In this document: positions 33,542 through 43,879 of the stretch, piece by piece
Numbering within the stretch: position 1 is the first letter of the stretch
How the letters are laid out: each line of letters opens with the position of its first letter
Assembly: GCF_037176765.1 (NCBI RefSeq)
Contig: NC_090022.1
Coordinates: 50,717,209 to 50,781,208, forward strand
Source of the DNA: Anolis sagrei
Taxonomy: Eukaryota > Chordata > Lepidosauria > Squamata > Anolidae
DNA: 64,000 nt
Direction of reading: 5' to 3'
The notes under the pieces: model-generated
The model's database searches: none
The model's input: only the letters and a program-made list of their open reading frames with translations
What the model was told of the DNA's origin: nothing
Translations under genes and position numbers: made by a program

Positions 33542-33990
33542 ACCTGGCAGTTAAAGCAATGGTATTTCCTGTAGTAACCTATGGATGTGAGAGCTGGACC
33601 ATACGGAAGGCTGAGTGAAGGAAGATAGATGCTTTTGAACTGTGCTGTTGGAGGAAAGTTCTGAGAGTGCCTTGGACCTTGAGATGATCGAACCAGTCCA
33701 TGCTTCAGGAAATAAAGCCCGACTGCTCATTGGAGGGAAGGATATTAGAGGCAAAGATGAAGTACTTTGGTCACATAATGAGAAGACAGGAAAGCTTAGA
33801 GAAGACAATGGTGCTGGGGAAAATGGAAGGAAAAAGGAAGAGGGGCCAACCAAGGGCAAGATGGATGGATGGCATCCTTGAAGTGACTGGAAGGAGCTGG
33901 GGGTGGTGACGGCCGACAGGGAGCTCTGGCGTGGGCTGGTCCATGAGGTCACAAAGAGTCAGAAGCGACTGAACGAATGAACAACAAACC
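33542..33990 (+). mobile_element. RTE-BovB LINE, 3' end
   Basis: AAAGCAATGGTATTTCCTGT and CCTATGGATGTGAGAGCTGG encode the KAMVFPVVTYGCESWT region. EYFGHIMRRQESL-like sequence and the 3' terminus GTCAGAAGCGACTGAACGAA follow. It is frame-broken and closely related to 5940-6345. Confidence 0.85.
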
Positions 33991-34106
33991 TGGAACAGAT
34001 TTTTTTTTCCAAATTCTGTTACATAGTGTTATTCATGACTTTTCTTAAAATGATTTTTTTAGAAAACGCTAGGTCCTCTAGTGTGATTCTATAGCCAACT
34101 TCTCTA

Positions 34107-34250
34107 GAGGCCCTTCCACACAGCCCTATATCCCAGAATGTCAAGGCAGAAAATCCCACATTATCTGAATGTGGACTCAGATAACTCAGTTTAAAGCAGA
34201 TGTTGTGGGATTTCTGCCTTGATATTGTAGGATATAGGGCTAGTAGAAAG
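34107..34250. mobile_element. palindromic MITE (GGCCCTTCCACACAG family), copy 3
   Basis: GGCCCTTCCACACAGCCCTA opens; GATATAGGGCTAGTAGAAAG closes with a diverged terminus. Confidence 0.6.
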
Positions 34251-34404
34251 GCCGTGGGTCCTCCAGCATGACTCTATGGACAACTTCCACACTTTTATGG
34301 ACAACACTTTTATGGACAAGGCACTCTCAGAACACATGTAGTCTATAAAAAAAACCTATAAACACAGATAGCACACATTACACCTGGCTGCTGTGTTGTA
34401 ACTT

Positions 34405-34545
34405 AGGGCGCTTCCACAGAGCCATATAACTCAGAATATCAAGGCAGATAATCCACAATATTTGCTTTGAACTGGATTATCTGAGTCCACACTGCCATAT
34501 AATCCAGTTCAATGTGGATTTTATATAGCTGTGTGGAAGGGGGCA
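34405..34545. mobile_element. palindromic MITE (GGCCCTTCCACACAG family), copy 4
   Basis: GGGCGCTTCCACAGAGCCAT opens and TATAGCTGTGTGGAAGGGGG closes; the palindromic centre is ATCTGAGTCCACACTGCCAT. Confidence 0.6.
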
Positions 34546-34556
34546 ACAGGTTTCAG

Positions 34557-34812
34557 GTTTGAATCCAGGAAGAGCATGGATGAGCTCCCCCTATCAGCTC
34601 CAGCTCCTCATGTGGGGACATGAGAGAAGCCTCCCATAAGGATGGTAAAGCATTAAAAAACCCCAAAATAAAACCAAAAAACCCCCAACCAAACAAAAAA
34701 AAATCTGGCCATCCCCTGGGCAAATCCTTGCAGATGGCCAGTTCTTTCACACCAGAAGAGACTTGCAGTTTCTCAGGTCGCTCCTGACACAACAAAAATA
34801 AATAAATAAAAC
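34557..34812 (-). mobile_element. SINE with internal A-rich insert and AAATA tail (family shared with 2.4 and 16.8 kb)
   Basis: CATGTGGGGACATGAGAGAA, then an A-rich stretch, then CCATCCCCTGGGCAAATCC and CACACCAGAAGAGACTTGCA, ending CAGGTCGCTCCTGACACAAC with an AAATA run. Confidence 0.6.
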
Positions 34813-35214
34813 AGATGATGATTATGACCTAAGTTTTCATATGAGCCTATGAAAATAAAAGAGCTATCCACCTACAATATTATAATGTGCCCAGGAATAC
34901 TGGTCTCTACAAAGCTTTAAAAGTACTTATTGCATATATTTAGATTGAAGAACCTACTGTGAGATGCACAAAATACTTGTAAAATAACCACTACTTTCTA
35001 TTTTTCATAAAAAGGGAAAGAAAAGTGGGGGGACAAACTGGGTAACAAAATTTGGAAAAACAAATTCTGAGAAATGGGGAATATTAAAAGCATCTGGAAA
35101 AGTAGGACTGCAGTGGTTTAAATGGGCCTGCCTTTGCAGGGGAAGGAATACATCCCACCCTGGGAGCGGCTTAAGGAGCTCGGCATGAATTTGGAGCGGA
35201 AGTGTCAACAAACT

Positions 35215-36480
35215 AGTCCAGTGTGGGCTAGGCAAAACTACGGTGAGGTGGATCTGTAATTGGTAAAATGGACGAACTCAGAGGGTGCTCACCAATGCTT
35301 CCTCTTCATCCTGGAAAGAAGTGACGAGCGGAGTGCCGCAGGGTTCCGTCCTGGGCCCGGTCCTGTTCAACATCTTTATTAATGACTTAGATGAAGGGTT
35401 AGAAGGCAGGATCATCAAGTTTGCAGACGACACCAAATTGGGAGGGATAGCCAATACTCCAGAGGACAGGAGCAGGATTCAAAACGACCTTGACACATTA
35501 GAGAGATGGGCCAAAACTAACAAAATGAAGTTCAACAGGGACAAATGCAAGATACTCCACTTTGGCAGGAAAAACGAAATGCAAAGATACAGAATGTGGG
35601 ACAATGCCTGGCTCGAGAGCAGTACGTGTGAAAAAGGTCTTGGAGTCCTCGTGGACAACAAGTTAAACATGAGCCAGCAATGTGATGTGGCGGCAAAAAA
35701 AGCCAATGGGATTTTGGCCTGCATCAATAGGAGCATAGTGTCTAGATCCAGGGAAGTAATGCTACCCCTCTATTCTGCTTTGGTTAGACCACACTTGGAA
35801 TATTGTGTCCAATTCTGGGCACCACAATTCAAGAGAGATATTGACAAGCTGGAATGTGTCCAGAGGAGGGTGACTAAAATGATCAAGGGTCTGGAGAACA
35901 AGCCCTATGAGGAGCGGCTTAAGGAGCTGGGCATATTTAGCCTGAAGAAGAGAAGGCTGAGAGGGGATATGATAGCCATGTATAAATATGTGAGAGGAAG
36001 CCACAGAGAGGAGGGAGCAAGCTTTGTTTTCTGCTTCCTTGGAGAGGAGGACGCGGAACAATGGCTTCAAACTACAAGAAAGGAAATTCCACCTGAACAT
36101 GAGGAAGAACTTCCTGACTGTGAGAGCCGTTCAGCAGTGGAACTCTCTGCAGTGGAACTCTCTGCCCCGGAGTGTGGTGGAGGCTCCCCCCAAAATGGGC
36201 CTTTTTGGGGGAGAAGGAGGTCCCCACTTCAGGTTGGGAAGGAGAGCTGGAGACACAAGGATGTCTTCCAGACCCAAATCTTGTATCAGGCATGGGCCAA
36301 CTTGGGCCTTCCAGGTGTTTTGGACTTCAACTCCCACCATTCCTGACAGCCTCAGCTTTTAAACAGAGGCTGGATGGCCATCTGTCGGGGGTGCTTTGAA
36401 TGCAATATTCCTGCTTCTTGGCAGAATGGGGTTGGACTGGATGGCCCATGAGGTCTCTTCCAACTCTTTGATTCTATGAT
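35215..36480 (+). mobile_element. CR1 LINE, 3' third including the reverse-transcriptase end
   Basis: An open frame of 353 codons (35285-36346) encodes GVPQGSVLGPVLFNIFINDL and KFADDTKLGG (reverse-transcriptase blocks B' and C), [36 protein letters not shown] and GIFSLKKRRLRGDMIAMYKY. That is the CR1 ORF2 C-terminal half. The CR1 3' end (GGTTGGACTGGATGGCCCAT, GGTCTCTTCCAACTCTTTGA, TTCTATGAT) stops at 36480, at the edge of the CpG-rich RBSN promoter. A non-CR1 segment of about 170 bp is inserted at 36187-36357. The copy is 5' truncated and is the best-preserved LINE in the window. Confidence 0.9.
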
Positions 36481-36800
36481 CCCCTCTTCCGCCTTTTGCC
36501 GCCTTGCTTCCCATCGATTGCTCGGCCCTCGCCGCCAGTCCCTGTAGCCCCGCCCCTTAATCTCAGTCGTCTTCAGCCGCGACCCCGCCCCCTACCGCTC
36601 TCTTGCGCGCGCACCCGCTCGCTGCCATCGGCGCTCGACTGGCGGCGCCTGCTGCTGCTGCTGCTGCTCCTTGCAGTTGAGGAGGGCCTCAAGTGGGGCC
36701 TGGCGCCTCGGGTCCGTCGGGGCGGGCCTCGCTGGCTTTCTTCAGTGCCGCCGCCCCTTCCTTCCTCCCTCCCTCCTTCCCTCCTTCAGGTGAGGGCCGC
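36481..36800 (+). promoter_or_regulatory. CpG-island-like promoter of RBSN
   Basis: This segment is rich in CpG and GC boxes (AGCCCCGCCCC, GACCCCGCCCCC, TTGCGCGCGCACC) with no TATA box. It is the only such region upstream of the RBSN coding start outside repeats. A housekeeping endosomal gene would be expected to have a promoter of this type. The link to RBSN is inferred from position and the splice donor at 36790. Confidence 0.65.
36600..36789 (+). other. RBSN: RBSN exon 1 (5' UTR, predicted)
   Basis: The exon would end in a pyrimidine-rich CCTCCTTCAG followed by a consensus donor GTGAGG at 36790. It contains six CTG units at 36649-36666. The start is unknown; 36600 is only indicative. It would splice over about 6 kb to the acceptor at 42750. 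Confidence 0.45.
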
Positions 36801-37067
36801 CTCCTCCGTGGCGCTTTGGTTTTCAGGGGGTGAAGGCATTTCCATTTGGGGGGGGGGGGGAGCAGCAGCAGAGAGTCTATTGATAACTACATCAAGGAGG
36901 CCTTTTTAGAGAAGGAGTGGTTGATGGTATTCCAGGCAGACCTATATAATCCCTATGGAAAGGCATTGCATAGATCAGGAAGGCCAAAATGGGCCTTTTG
37001 GGGGGGGGGGGGGAAGGTTGGGAAGGAGAGCTGGAGACACAAGGATGCCTTCCAGACCTAAAACATG

Positions 37068-37210
37068 TATCAGGCATGGGCCAACTTGGGCCTTCCAGGT
37101 GTTTTGGACTTATGCGGCTGAGGGGGAAAAGGAAAAGGCCTGAGGCTGTCAGGAATGGTGGGAGTTGGAGTCCAAAACATCTGGAAGGCCCAAGTTGGCC
37201 CACACCTGAA
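37068..37210. mobile_element. palindromic hAT-type MITE
   Basis: CAGGCATGGGCCAACTTGGG at the left and CCCAAGTTGGCCCACACCTG at the right are inverted termini, continuing inward as matching arms with GTGTTTTGGACTT / AAGTCCAAAACATC-type sequence. It lies in RBSN intron 1. Confidence 0.7.
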
Positions 37211-37532
37211 ATATATCCTCTCCCCTTTCACCCCAAACCCTGTTAAGTGTTAGTTTTTAATGCATTCCCAATGTACCTTGGTTTGTATTTGAATGATGCG
37301 TGCGTCTTTGTCTGTTTTCAGTGTAAAAAGGAACCCCGTAGCACTTTGGAAAGCAAATCTACAAAAGCACTTTGGAAAAGCAAGTCTGTTTTGTAAGGTC
37401 TCTGACAGAGGACTGGGCAAAAAGTATGATAGCTGGGACCCTACGTATAGCTGGAACCCATATGCTGGTTGCGCAATGTGCGTCAGAATTAATGAAGGGA
37501 AGACCGAGGAAGGTTTTTACAAGGCCCTAGTG

Positions 37533-37885
37533 CAGGGGTCCTCAAACTTTTTAAACAGAGGACCAGGTCACAGTTCCTCAAATTGTTGGAGGACCGGATT
37601 ATAATTTGAAAAAAACATGAATGAATTTCTATGCACACTGCACATATCTTATTTGTAGTGCAAAAATACACTTTAAAACAATACAATAATTATAATGAAG
37701 AACAATTTTAACAAATACAAACTTATTAGTATTTCAATGGGAAGTGTGGGCCTGCTTTTGAGATAGGATTGTTGTTATTGTGTGCTTTCAGGTAATTTCA
37801 GACTTAGGTGGACCCTGAGCGAGGGCCAGGTAAATTACCTCGGAGAGCTGCATCTGGCCCCCGGGCCTTAGTTTGAGGACCCCTG
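37533..37885 (+). mobile_element. non-autonomous hAT transposon with perfect 8-bp target duplication
   Basis: CAGGGGTCCTCAAACTTTTT opens and TTTGAGGACCCCTG closes. CCCTAGTG flanks both sides exactly (37525-37532 and 37886-37893). The body includes ATGCACACTGCACATATCTT and AGTATTTCAATGGGAAGTGT, and has no open frame. The intact duplication suggests a fairly young insertion. Confidence 0.85.
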
Positions 37886-37933
37886 CCCTAGTGCGAACAG
37901 ATCGGAAGGAACAGGACCCCCCCCCCCTTCCCC

Positions 37934-38350
37934 TAGAATCATAGAATCAAAGAGTTGGAAGAGAACTCATGGGCCATCCATTCCAAACCCCCTGCCAAGA
38001 AGCAGGAATACTGCATTCAAATTACCCCTGACAGATGGCCATCCAGCCTCTGTTTAAAAGCTTCCAAAGAAGGAGCCTCCACCACACTCCGGGGCAGAGA
38101 GTTCCACTGCTGAACGACTCTCACAGTCAGGAAGTTCTTCCTCATATTCAGATGGAATCTCCTCTCTTGTAGTTTGAAGCCATTGTTCCACGTCCTAGTC
38201 TCCAAGGAGGCAGAATACAAGCTTGCTCCCTCCTCCCTGTGGCTTCCTCTCACATATTTATACATGGCTATCATATCTCCTCTCAGCCTTCTCTTCTTCA
38301 GACTAAACATGCCCAGCTCCTTAAGCCACTTCTCATAGGGCTTGTTCTCT
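37934..38350 (-). mobile_element. CR1 LINE, 3' end
   Basis: On the minus strand it encodes FSLKKRRLRGDMIAMYKYVR and HLNMRKNFLTVRVVQQWNSL, then the CR1 3' UTR ending in the ATCATAGAATC repeat. A 97-codon frame survives. It is closely related to the CR1 at 35.9-36.5 kb and lies in RBSN intron 1. Confidence 0.88.
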
Positions 38351-38784
38351 TCTTCTTATGCTTTCTGTCGCCTGCTTTCTGACACTGGAGGAGCCAGGGC
38401 TTCATGAAGGCAGGGAAAGCACATCTACACATTATCGAATGAATGCCATTTCACCCCACTTTACCTGCAAGGTTTTGCAAGATCTCTGACAGAGGACTGG
38501 GCAAAAGTATGATATCTGGGACCCATATGCTGGTTGTGCAATGCGCGTCAGAATTAATGAAGGGAAGTCTGCTTGGACTGCTCCCAACTCGAAGGGCGAA
38601 AAGTGTGCTGGCGACTGGGGAAGGTTTTTACAAGTGGATTCCCCCCTTCCCCTCTTCTTGTGCTTTCCCCCGCCCACTTTCTGACAGTGGAGGAGCTGGG
38701 GCTCCGGGAGGGCAGGACGTGTGATCCGTAGACCCCTCCTCTTCCCTCCCTTGCAGCTGCGCCTCTCGCTGTCTCATGCATGTG

Positions 38785-38863
38785 TTCCCTTCATGAATTC
38801 TGACCCGCAGTGCACAACGAGCGTAGGGTCCTAGCTATCATACTTTTGCCGAGGACTGGTGCC
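38785..38863 (-). repeat. inverted partial third copy of the intron-1 duplication unit
   Basis: Read on the minus strand it gives GGCAAAAGTATGATAGCTAG and GGGTCAGAATTCATGAAGGG, matching 37420-37500. Confidence 0.65.
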
Positions 38864-39118
38864 ATGCCAAATTGCGATCCCCACAAAGAATCTCCTGACA
38901 ACAAGAGCTGCTTAACAGTGGAAGTATCTGTCAAAGAGTGCTGGTGCCTAATCACATGCAGCTCCTCTATTTCTGTAGCGATTATTCATGCCAGTTAAAG
39001 GGGTGTCAAACTGCATTAATTCTACAGTATAGAGCATGGTGTCTTTGCTTCGTGCATCTGATGAAGTGGACTAGAGGGCAAATTTGTTTTAGTGGGCGAA
39101 CCTCAGATTACCTCTACA

Positions 39119-39661
39119 CCAGGCATGGGCAAACTTTGGCCCTCCAGGTGTTTTGGGCTTCAGCTCTCACATTTCCTAACAGCCAGTTGGCTGTTGAAGA
39201 CTTTCATAGCTGGAATCACTTAGCTGTTGTGAGTTTTTTTGGGCTGTATGACCATGTTCCAGAAGCATTCTCTCCTGAAGTTTCACTCACATCTGGACAG
39301 CTAATAACTCCCAACAAAGCATTCCCCCAGACAGGAAGCAGCCAGGCTTTGTGGCTGCAAGGCTGTTCAATTCCAATCAAGGTCACCAATTGCAACATTC
39401 ACACCTGCCTCAAGCAGACAAGGGTTCGTTCTCCCACCCTGGACATATATAAATAAATCCCATTTGCCTAGTTCCCAACAGACCTCACAACCTCTGAGGA
39501 TGCCTGCCCTAGATGTGGGCAAAATGCAGGAGAGAATGCTTCTGGAACATGGCCATACAGCACAGAAAACACACAGCATCCCAGCCACTCAGTTGTTAGG
39601 AATTGTGGGAGTTGAAGTTCAGAACACCCGGAGGGCCGAAGTTTGCCCATGCCTGGTGTAG
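39119..39661. mobile_element. palindromic hAT-type MITE split by a Penelope-like insertion
   Basis: The outer arms are CAGGCATGGGCAAACTTTGG (39121) and CCGAAGTTTGCCCATGCCTG (ending 39657). Between about 39190 and 39590 lies a Penelope-like segment with its own inverted ends: TTGAAGACTTTCATAGCTGG at the left, ACCTCTGAGG-type sequence with a hammerhead-like core (39491-39530) at the right. Confidence 0.7.
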
Positions 39662-39764
39662 AGGTACTCTGAAGCTGCATAAGCTCTCATGCCCTCCAGT
39701 CCACTACATCAAGTGCATGAAGCAAAATCATACCTATGGTTGGAAGGAGAATGTGAATTAGAAT

Positions 39765-39815
39765 AGAAATAGAGCCGCTTTGAGTCCCCTTCAGGGAAGA
39801 TAAAGCAGAGTATAA

Positions 39816-39862
<47 letters not shown>
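39765..39862 (+). mobile_element. L2-type 3' end with (AAT)n
   Basis: GAGCCGCTTTGAGTCCCCTT, then AGAGTATAAATATAATAATA with about 14 AAT units. Confidence 0.6.
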
Positions 39863-40411
39863 TAAATGCAAGGCATGTCAGCTGGATGGCAGATATCTCA
39901 ATGATAGCACAAATACACAAATATTGGTATCGTATTCAAGCCATATGCAATCCTCACCTTCCCACCCTTTTCATTCACAGGATGTATATGTATGCCTTCT
40001 TTGAACAGTCCCGTCGATAATATCTTTATTACGTGAATTTAAAAGGCACTGAAATCTGTGCACGTTTTCTAGACCCACCACACCCCTTTCTTGATGCAAC
40101 AATAACAATAATTAGGTTATGGAAGAGGAAGCAGTTTGGATTTTCATGGAAAATGAGTTGACCTTAAAGACATATCACTTTTCATGTCATACTCAAATGT
40201 TACAGGGGGAAGCAACTGCAGGCTTTTAGATCAGGGATTTATTTTACAGCTTGAATGGTGAATTGGCTCTTTCTTGCTCTGTCTTTGTAATTGAGATTAG
40301 ATATGAGAGTTATGTGTTTCAAAAGAAAGGCCTGATAGATCAGAAATAGTTTCCACTCTGCTGAAGACTGAAACAAGAAAATCATTCCCCACTCCTGCCC
40401 AGCCTTTAGGG

Positions 40412-40546
40412 CAGTGGTTCTCAACCTGTGGGTCCCCAGGCATTTTGGCCTACAACTCCCAGAAATCCCAGCCAGTTTATCAGCTGTTAGGATTTCTGGG
40501 AGTTGAAGGCCAAAACATCTGGGGACCCACAGGTTGAGAACCACTG
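40412..40546. mobile_element. palindromic hAT MITE, full length, perfect target duplication
   Basis: The 135-bp element is close to a perfect inverted repeat. Both arms start CAGTGGTTCTCAACCTGTGG and continue inward for about 57 bp with only three differences. CTTTAGGG flanks both ends (40404-40411 and 40547-40554). It lies in RBSN intron 1. Confidence 0.9.
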
Positions 40547-41301
40547 CTTTAGGGGGAGATAGCACCTATCCCATTTCTCTCTGTTATGCACATGTGGAGG
40601 AATCTTATCTGAACAAAAAAGGGAGGTAACCTGCATTTGCTGTTGCCCAAACCTGTTTGTGTAGTGTGGCCTCAATTCTCCCTCTTTACCTGCTAAATTA
40701 GATATGTACTCCATTCTAACCAGACAGGAATGAAGTTGAAGTGGTTGCCCATTTGGGTGATAAAATGGTTTGCATAATTTTCTATGGCAAACGGAAAGAC
40801 ACATTTCTTACATTTTCCTGTGGGTCATTTCAGAAAGAAGGGCAATATAGCCATTAGATGGTTGGGTTTGAACATTCCTCTTGCTTGATTTTTTTTTTAC
40901 TTAAAGGTGATAAAACCTATTCTTCCACCTTGTCTCCATTTGATCAGAGATGTATCAAGAAAAGCAAAGAGAAGAACTCTGCTTTCTTTAGTAATTGTTA
41001 AAACCATTTTGTGAGGGGTTGCCTAATAGAATATGAGTATGTCAAAAGCTGTGAGTATGCAGTGATTTGTGTATTGGGCAGAAAGTTTCCTCTGCAGAAA
41101 GCTGTGATGATGCAAGAGGCAAAGGCTATGGTAGCAGTTACTATTTAGGGTGTAACAGCTATTGTCTTTAAAACGTCAAAAGACTTGTCCTGTTACAATT
41201 GTATTAAACTACTGAATTGGCACCCCAGCTTGATGCTTGGTTCTATCAAAATGCATATTGCTTGTAAAACCCCCCCCCCCCTTCGAATTAATCACTTAGA
41301 C

Positions 41302-41429
41302 CAGAGTTTCCCAAACTGCCCCCCCCCCCCAATGTTTTTGTGCTCCCACACTTACAGCTGGTAAGGTGGCCGGGATTTCTGGGAGCTGAAGTCCAAAACA
41401 CCTGGAGGAGCACAGTTTGAGAAACACTG
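41302..41429. mobile_element. palindromic hAT MITE
   Basis: CAGAGTTTCCCAAACTGCCC and the inverse end CAGTTTGAGAAACACTG bound a 128-bp element. A C run of about 11 follows the left terminus. The flanking 8-mers match only in part. Confidence 0.75.
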
Positions 41430-42750
41430 ACCTAAGCTATATTTTACACCCTAAATCTCACTATTACTAATTGGAAACAGAATATTTATCTTATACATTT
41501 TCAATATGCATTAAACGTAAAGATGCATAGTTTACAAATATGTAGAACCATATATTTCAGCTCATAATAGCCTGTTTTGCAGAAATAAAGACCTTAAGGA
41601 TATTGCCATTTCTTCAGGTATCTTGAAAACGAAATGAAATGTGTTTAGGATAGCAAGAAAAAATTGATTGAGATGGTGATGTGTAGGAGTACTCTTTTTT
41701 TCTAGACTGATTTTTCTGAAATTTAGAGAATTGTAGTGAAATTTGTGACTTCTTCTAGGGCTATAGTAAGTCATATCAGTAGTAATCTGCACGTCATCAT
41801 GGATATGCTGTAATCCATGGCAGCTTTTACAGTTTTTATTTTGCTTGTAAAAAGACTACTCTTTATAAGAGGAATATGTTAAATAAATAGTATAATTGAA
41901 TGGATTTCTGACATAAGGAGAAATGCCCAAATTGGAAATATTAGGATGAGTCAAGGCTTAGCCACGCTTGGAAAAGACCCACTGATATCTACATGTCTTA
42001 AATTTGACTTACATCTGATTTCAACAAGTTTGCTTTAGGCATGATTGATCTGGAATCTCACCTATTGTGCATATGGGTGGGTTTGTGACATAAACAGTTA
42101 TAAATTTATAAAGTAGGAGAAGCTAAAATAGTCAAATATTGTGCAAGGACAATTTTGTAAAGCACAACTAACACTTTCTTCTTGTCTGGTCAGCTGCACA
42201 TTTATTTCTCTCATTTCTGCTACAGTTACAGATCTGCCCCACCCTAACGTATTTGTTTTTCTTGTATAGCCAGTTGCCTAACTGGAGTAGATCAAATATG
42301 TTGAATGTTTACTAGACAAGGTTAAAGGCCCAGCTCATCCTAGGAATGTTTGCTGGATGCGTCTTCATTTATCCACGTATGTCTATTTTAAATAGCTTTT
42401 CTGTTTTTATCTTTTACACAATTCTTGTGGATTGTTTCATACTAGCCCTGCAAGTTGTATCATATGCACATTCTCTTGAAAGCAATAAGCCACTTGCACA
42501 TTCAATAAATTTCTCTGTAAACATATTAATGGGACACTACCTGAGCTCCACTAAGGGTTACACTTTTTCTACAAGGTTTAGTAAAGTTTTAAAATATCCA
42601 TAAAAAGGTTTTTTTTGTTGGTAATTAATTTGAAACCATGCAGTTGTTCCAGCATAGTAACATAATACTACTGGAGATAATGGTTTAAAGGATTAATCTG
42701 AGCAAAATAGTTTATCCTGTTTTTAAAACTTATATCTGGATCTCTTTCAG

Positions 42751-42898
42751 GACAATCTTTTGTACAAATTGAAAAGGCAAAGAGCCTTTTTCCTCATTAT
42801 TAGTCCAAATTCATGGTCATCCTGCTGCATGGCATACTGTTGCTCCCCTGCTACTGAGATCTGGAGAGTGTCATTGACCTTGGCATTCTTGGACCACT
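42751..42898 (+). other. RBSN: RBSN exon 2, 5' UTR part
   Basis: The acceptor GATCTCTTTCAG ends at 42750. The UTR contains two upstream ATGs: one heads a 15-codon ORF (42813-42857), the other (42829) runs out of frame past the main start. The choice of acceptor is inferred from its pyrimidine tract. Confidence 0.55.
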
Positions 42899-43061
42899 AT
42901 GGCATCAAGCTACACACCTCCATTTGATGACCCTGGCGAGGTGAGAGAAGGCTTTCTGTGTCCTCTGTGTCTGAAGGACCTGCAGTCATTTTATCAACTT
43001 CAGTCTCATTATGAAGAAGAACATTCTATCGAAGACAAAGATGTGAAAGGACAACTCAAAA
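42899..43061 (+). CDS. RBSN: RBSN coding exon 1 (C2H2 finger)
   Basis: It encodes residues 1-54 ([19 protein letters not shown] at the start) with the finger CPLC...H...H, ending in phase 1 before GTAAGA. The ATG has A at -3 and G at +4. The N-terminus is five residues longer than the human one as I remember it. Confidence 0.93.
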
Positions 43062-43831
43062 GTAAGAAATGCTATAGCTGTCCTGATTTTTCAGGAGTAA
43101 ATATGGGACAGTGTTCGATATTTATGACTTGTTGTCATATGAAATAACTATGCATTGTGCAACAATAGGGTGGAAGCCATAATTTCTATGTTTTATACAA
43201 TTATCAGTTAGAAAAATGTCTTCTGTATAATGGAAAGGAAAATATCATTTGCACAAAGTTGAAAATAGTTAACAAATACAACAGTTGTCATTTACCTCTG
43301 ATGGGTCTTGGTACAACTGTTAGATTATATTGTATTGTATTATATTATTTATTGCACTTATATATCGCTTTTCTCACCCCTAGGGGGACTCAGAGCGGTT
43401 CCCAACATAATCACATGCCTTACATGTATAAAACAACAATGACAATAGATTTAAACTTTTATAATGATACTAGCTGTGCCCTGCCACGCGTTGCTGTGGC
43501 CTATAGTAAAACTTATCAAAGTTGAGGTAGATATCTGGACTATTATGAAAGAGAGGTACCTACCTATTCCTTCCCCCTTTTCCTCCCCCTTTCTCTCCTT
43601 TCTTCCTTCTCTACCTCTTTCTTTCTTTCACTACTTGGTTTCATCCTTCTCTCTTTCCTTCATTCCCTCCCCCTTTCTTCCTTTGCCTTTCTTCCCTCCC
43701 TGTTTGCTTCCTTCTTTCACTTTTTATTTCCTTTTATTTTACCACCATCATAACAATAACAATAATGCAATGCATTGCCTCTGGGACCTGACACCTCTCC
43801 CATTCCTCCAGGGTCTCATAGGAACAATAGC

Positions 43832-43879
<48 letters not shown>

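Larger units (their letters stand above)
37389..38727 (+). repeat. tandem duplication of about 250 bp in RBSN intron 1, first copy split by two insertions
   Basis: Segments 37389-37532, 37894-37933 and 38346-38410 together match 38472-38727. Shared blocks include TCTCTGACAGAGGACTGGGC, CGTCAGAATTAATGAAGGGA, GGAAGGTTTTTACAAG and CTTTCTGACA(C/G)TGGAGGAGC. In the first copy a hAT (37533-37885) and a CR1 (37934-38345) interrupt the unit; the second copy has neither. A partial inverted third copy lies at 38785-38863. Confidence 0.75.

Noticed and set aside
36496-36909. Open frame of 137 codons in the CpG island
   Set aside because: It spans a predicted splice donor at 36790 and a G run, and has no family signature. 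GC-rich promoters often give such frames by chance.
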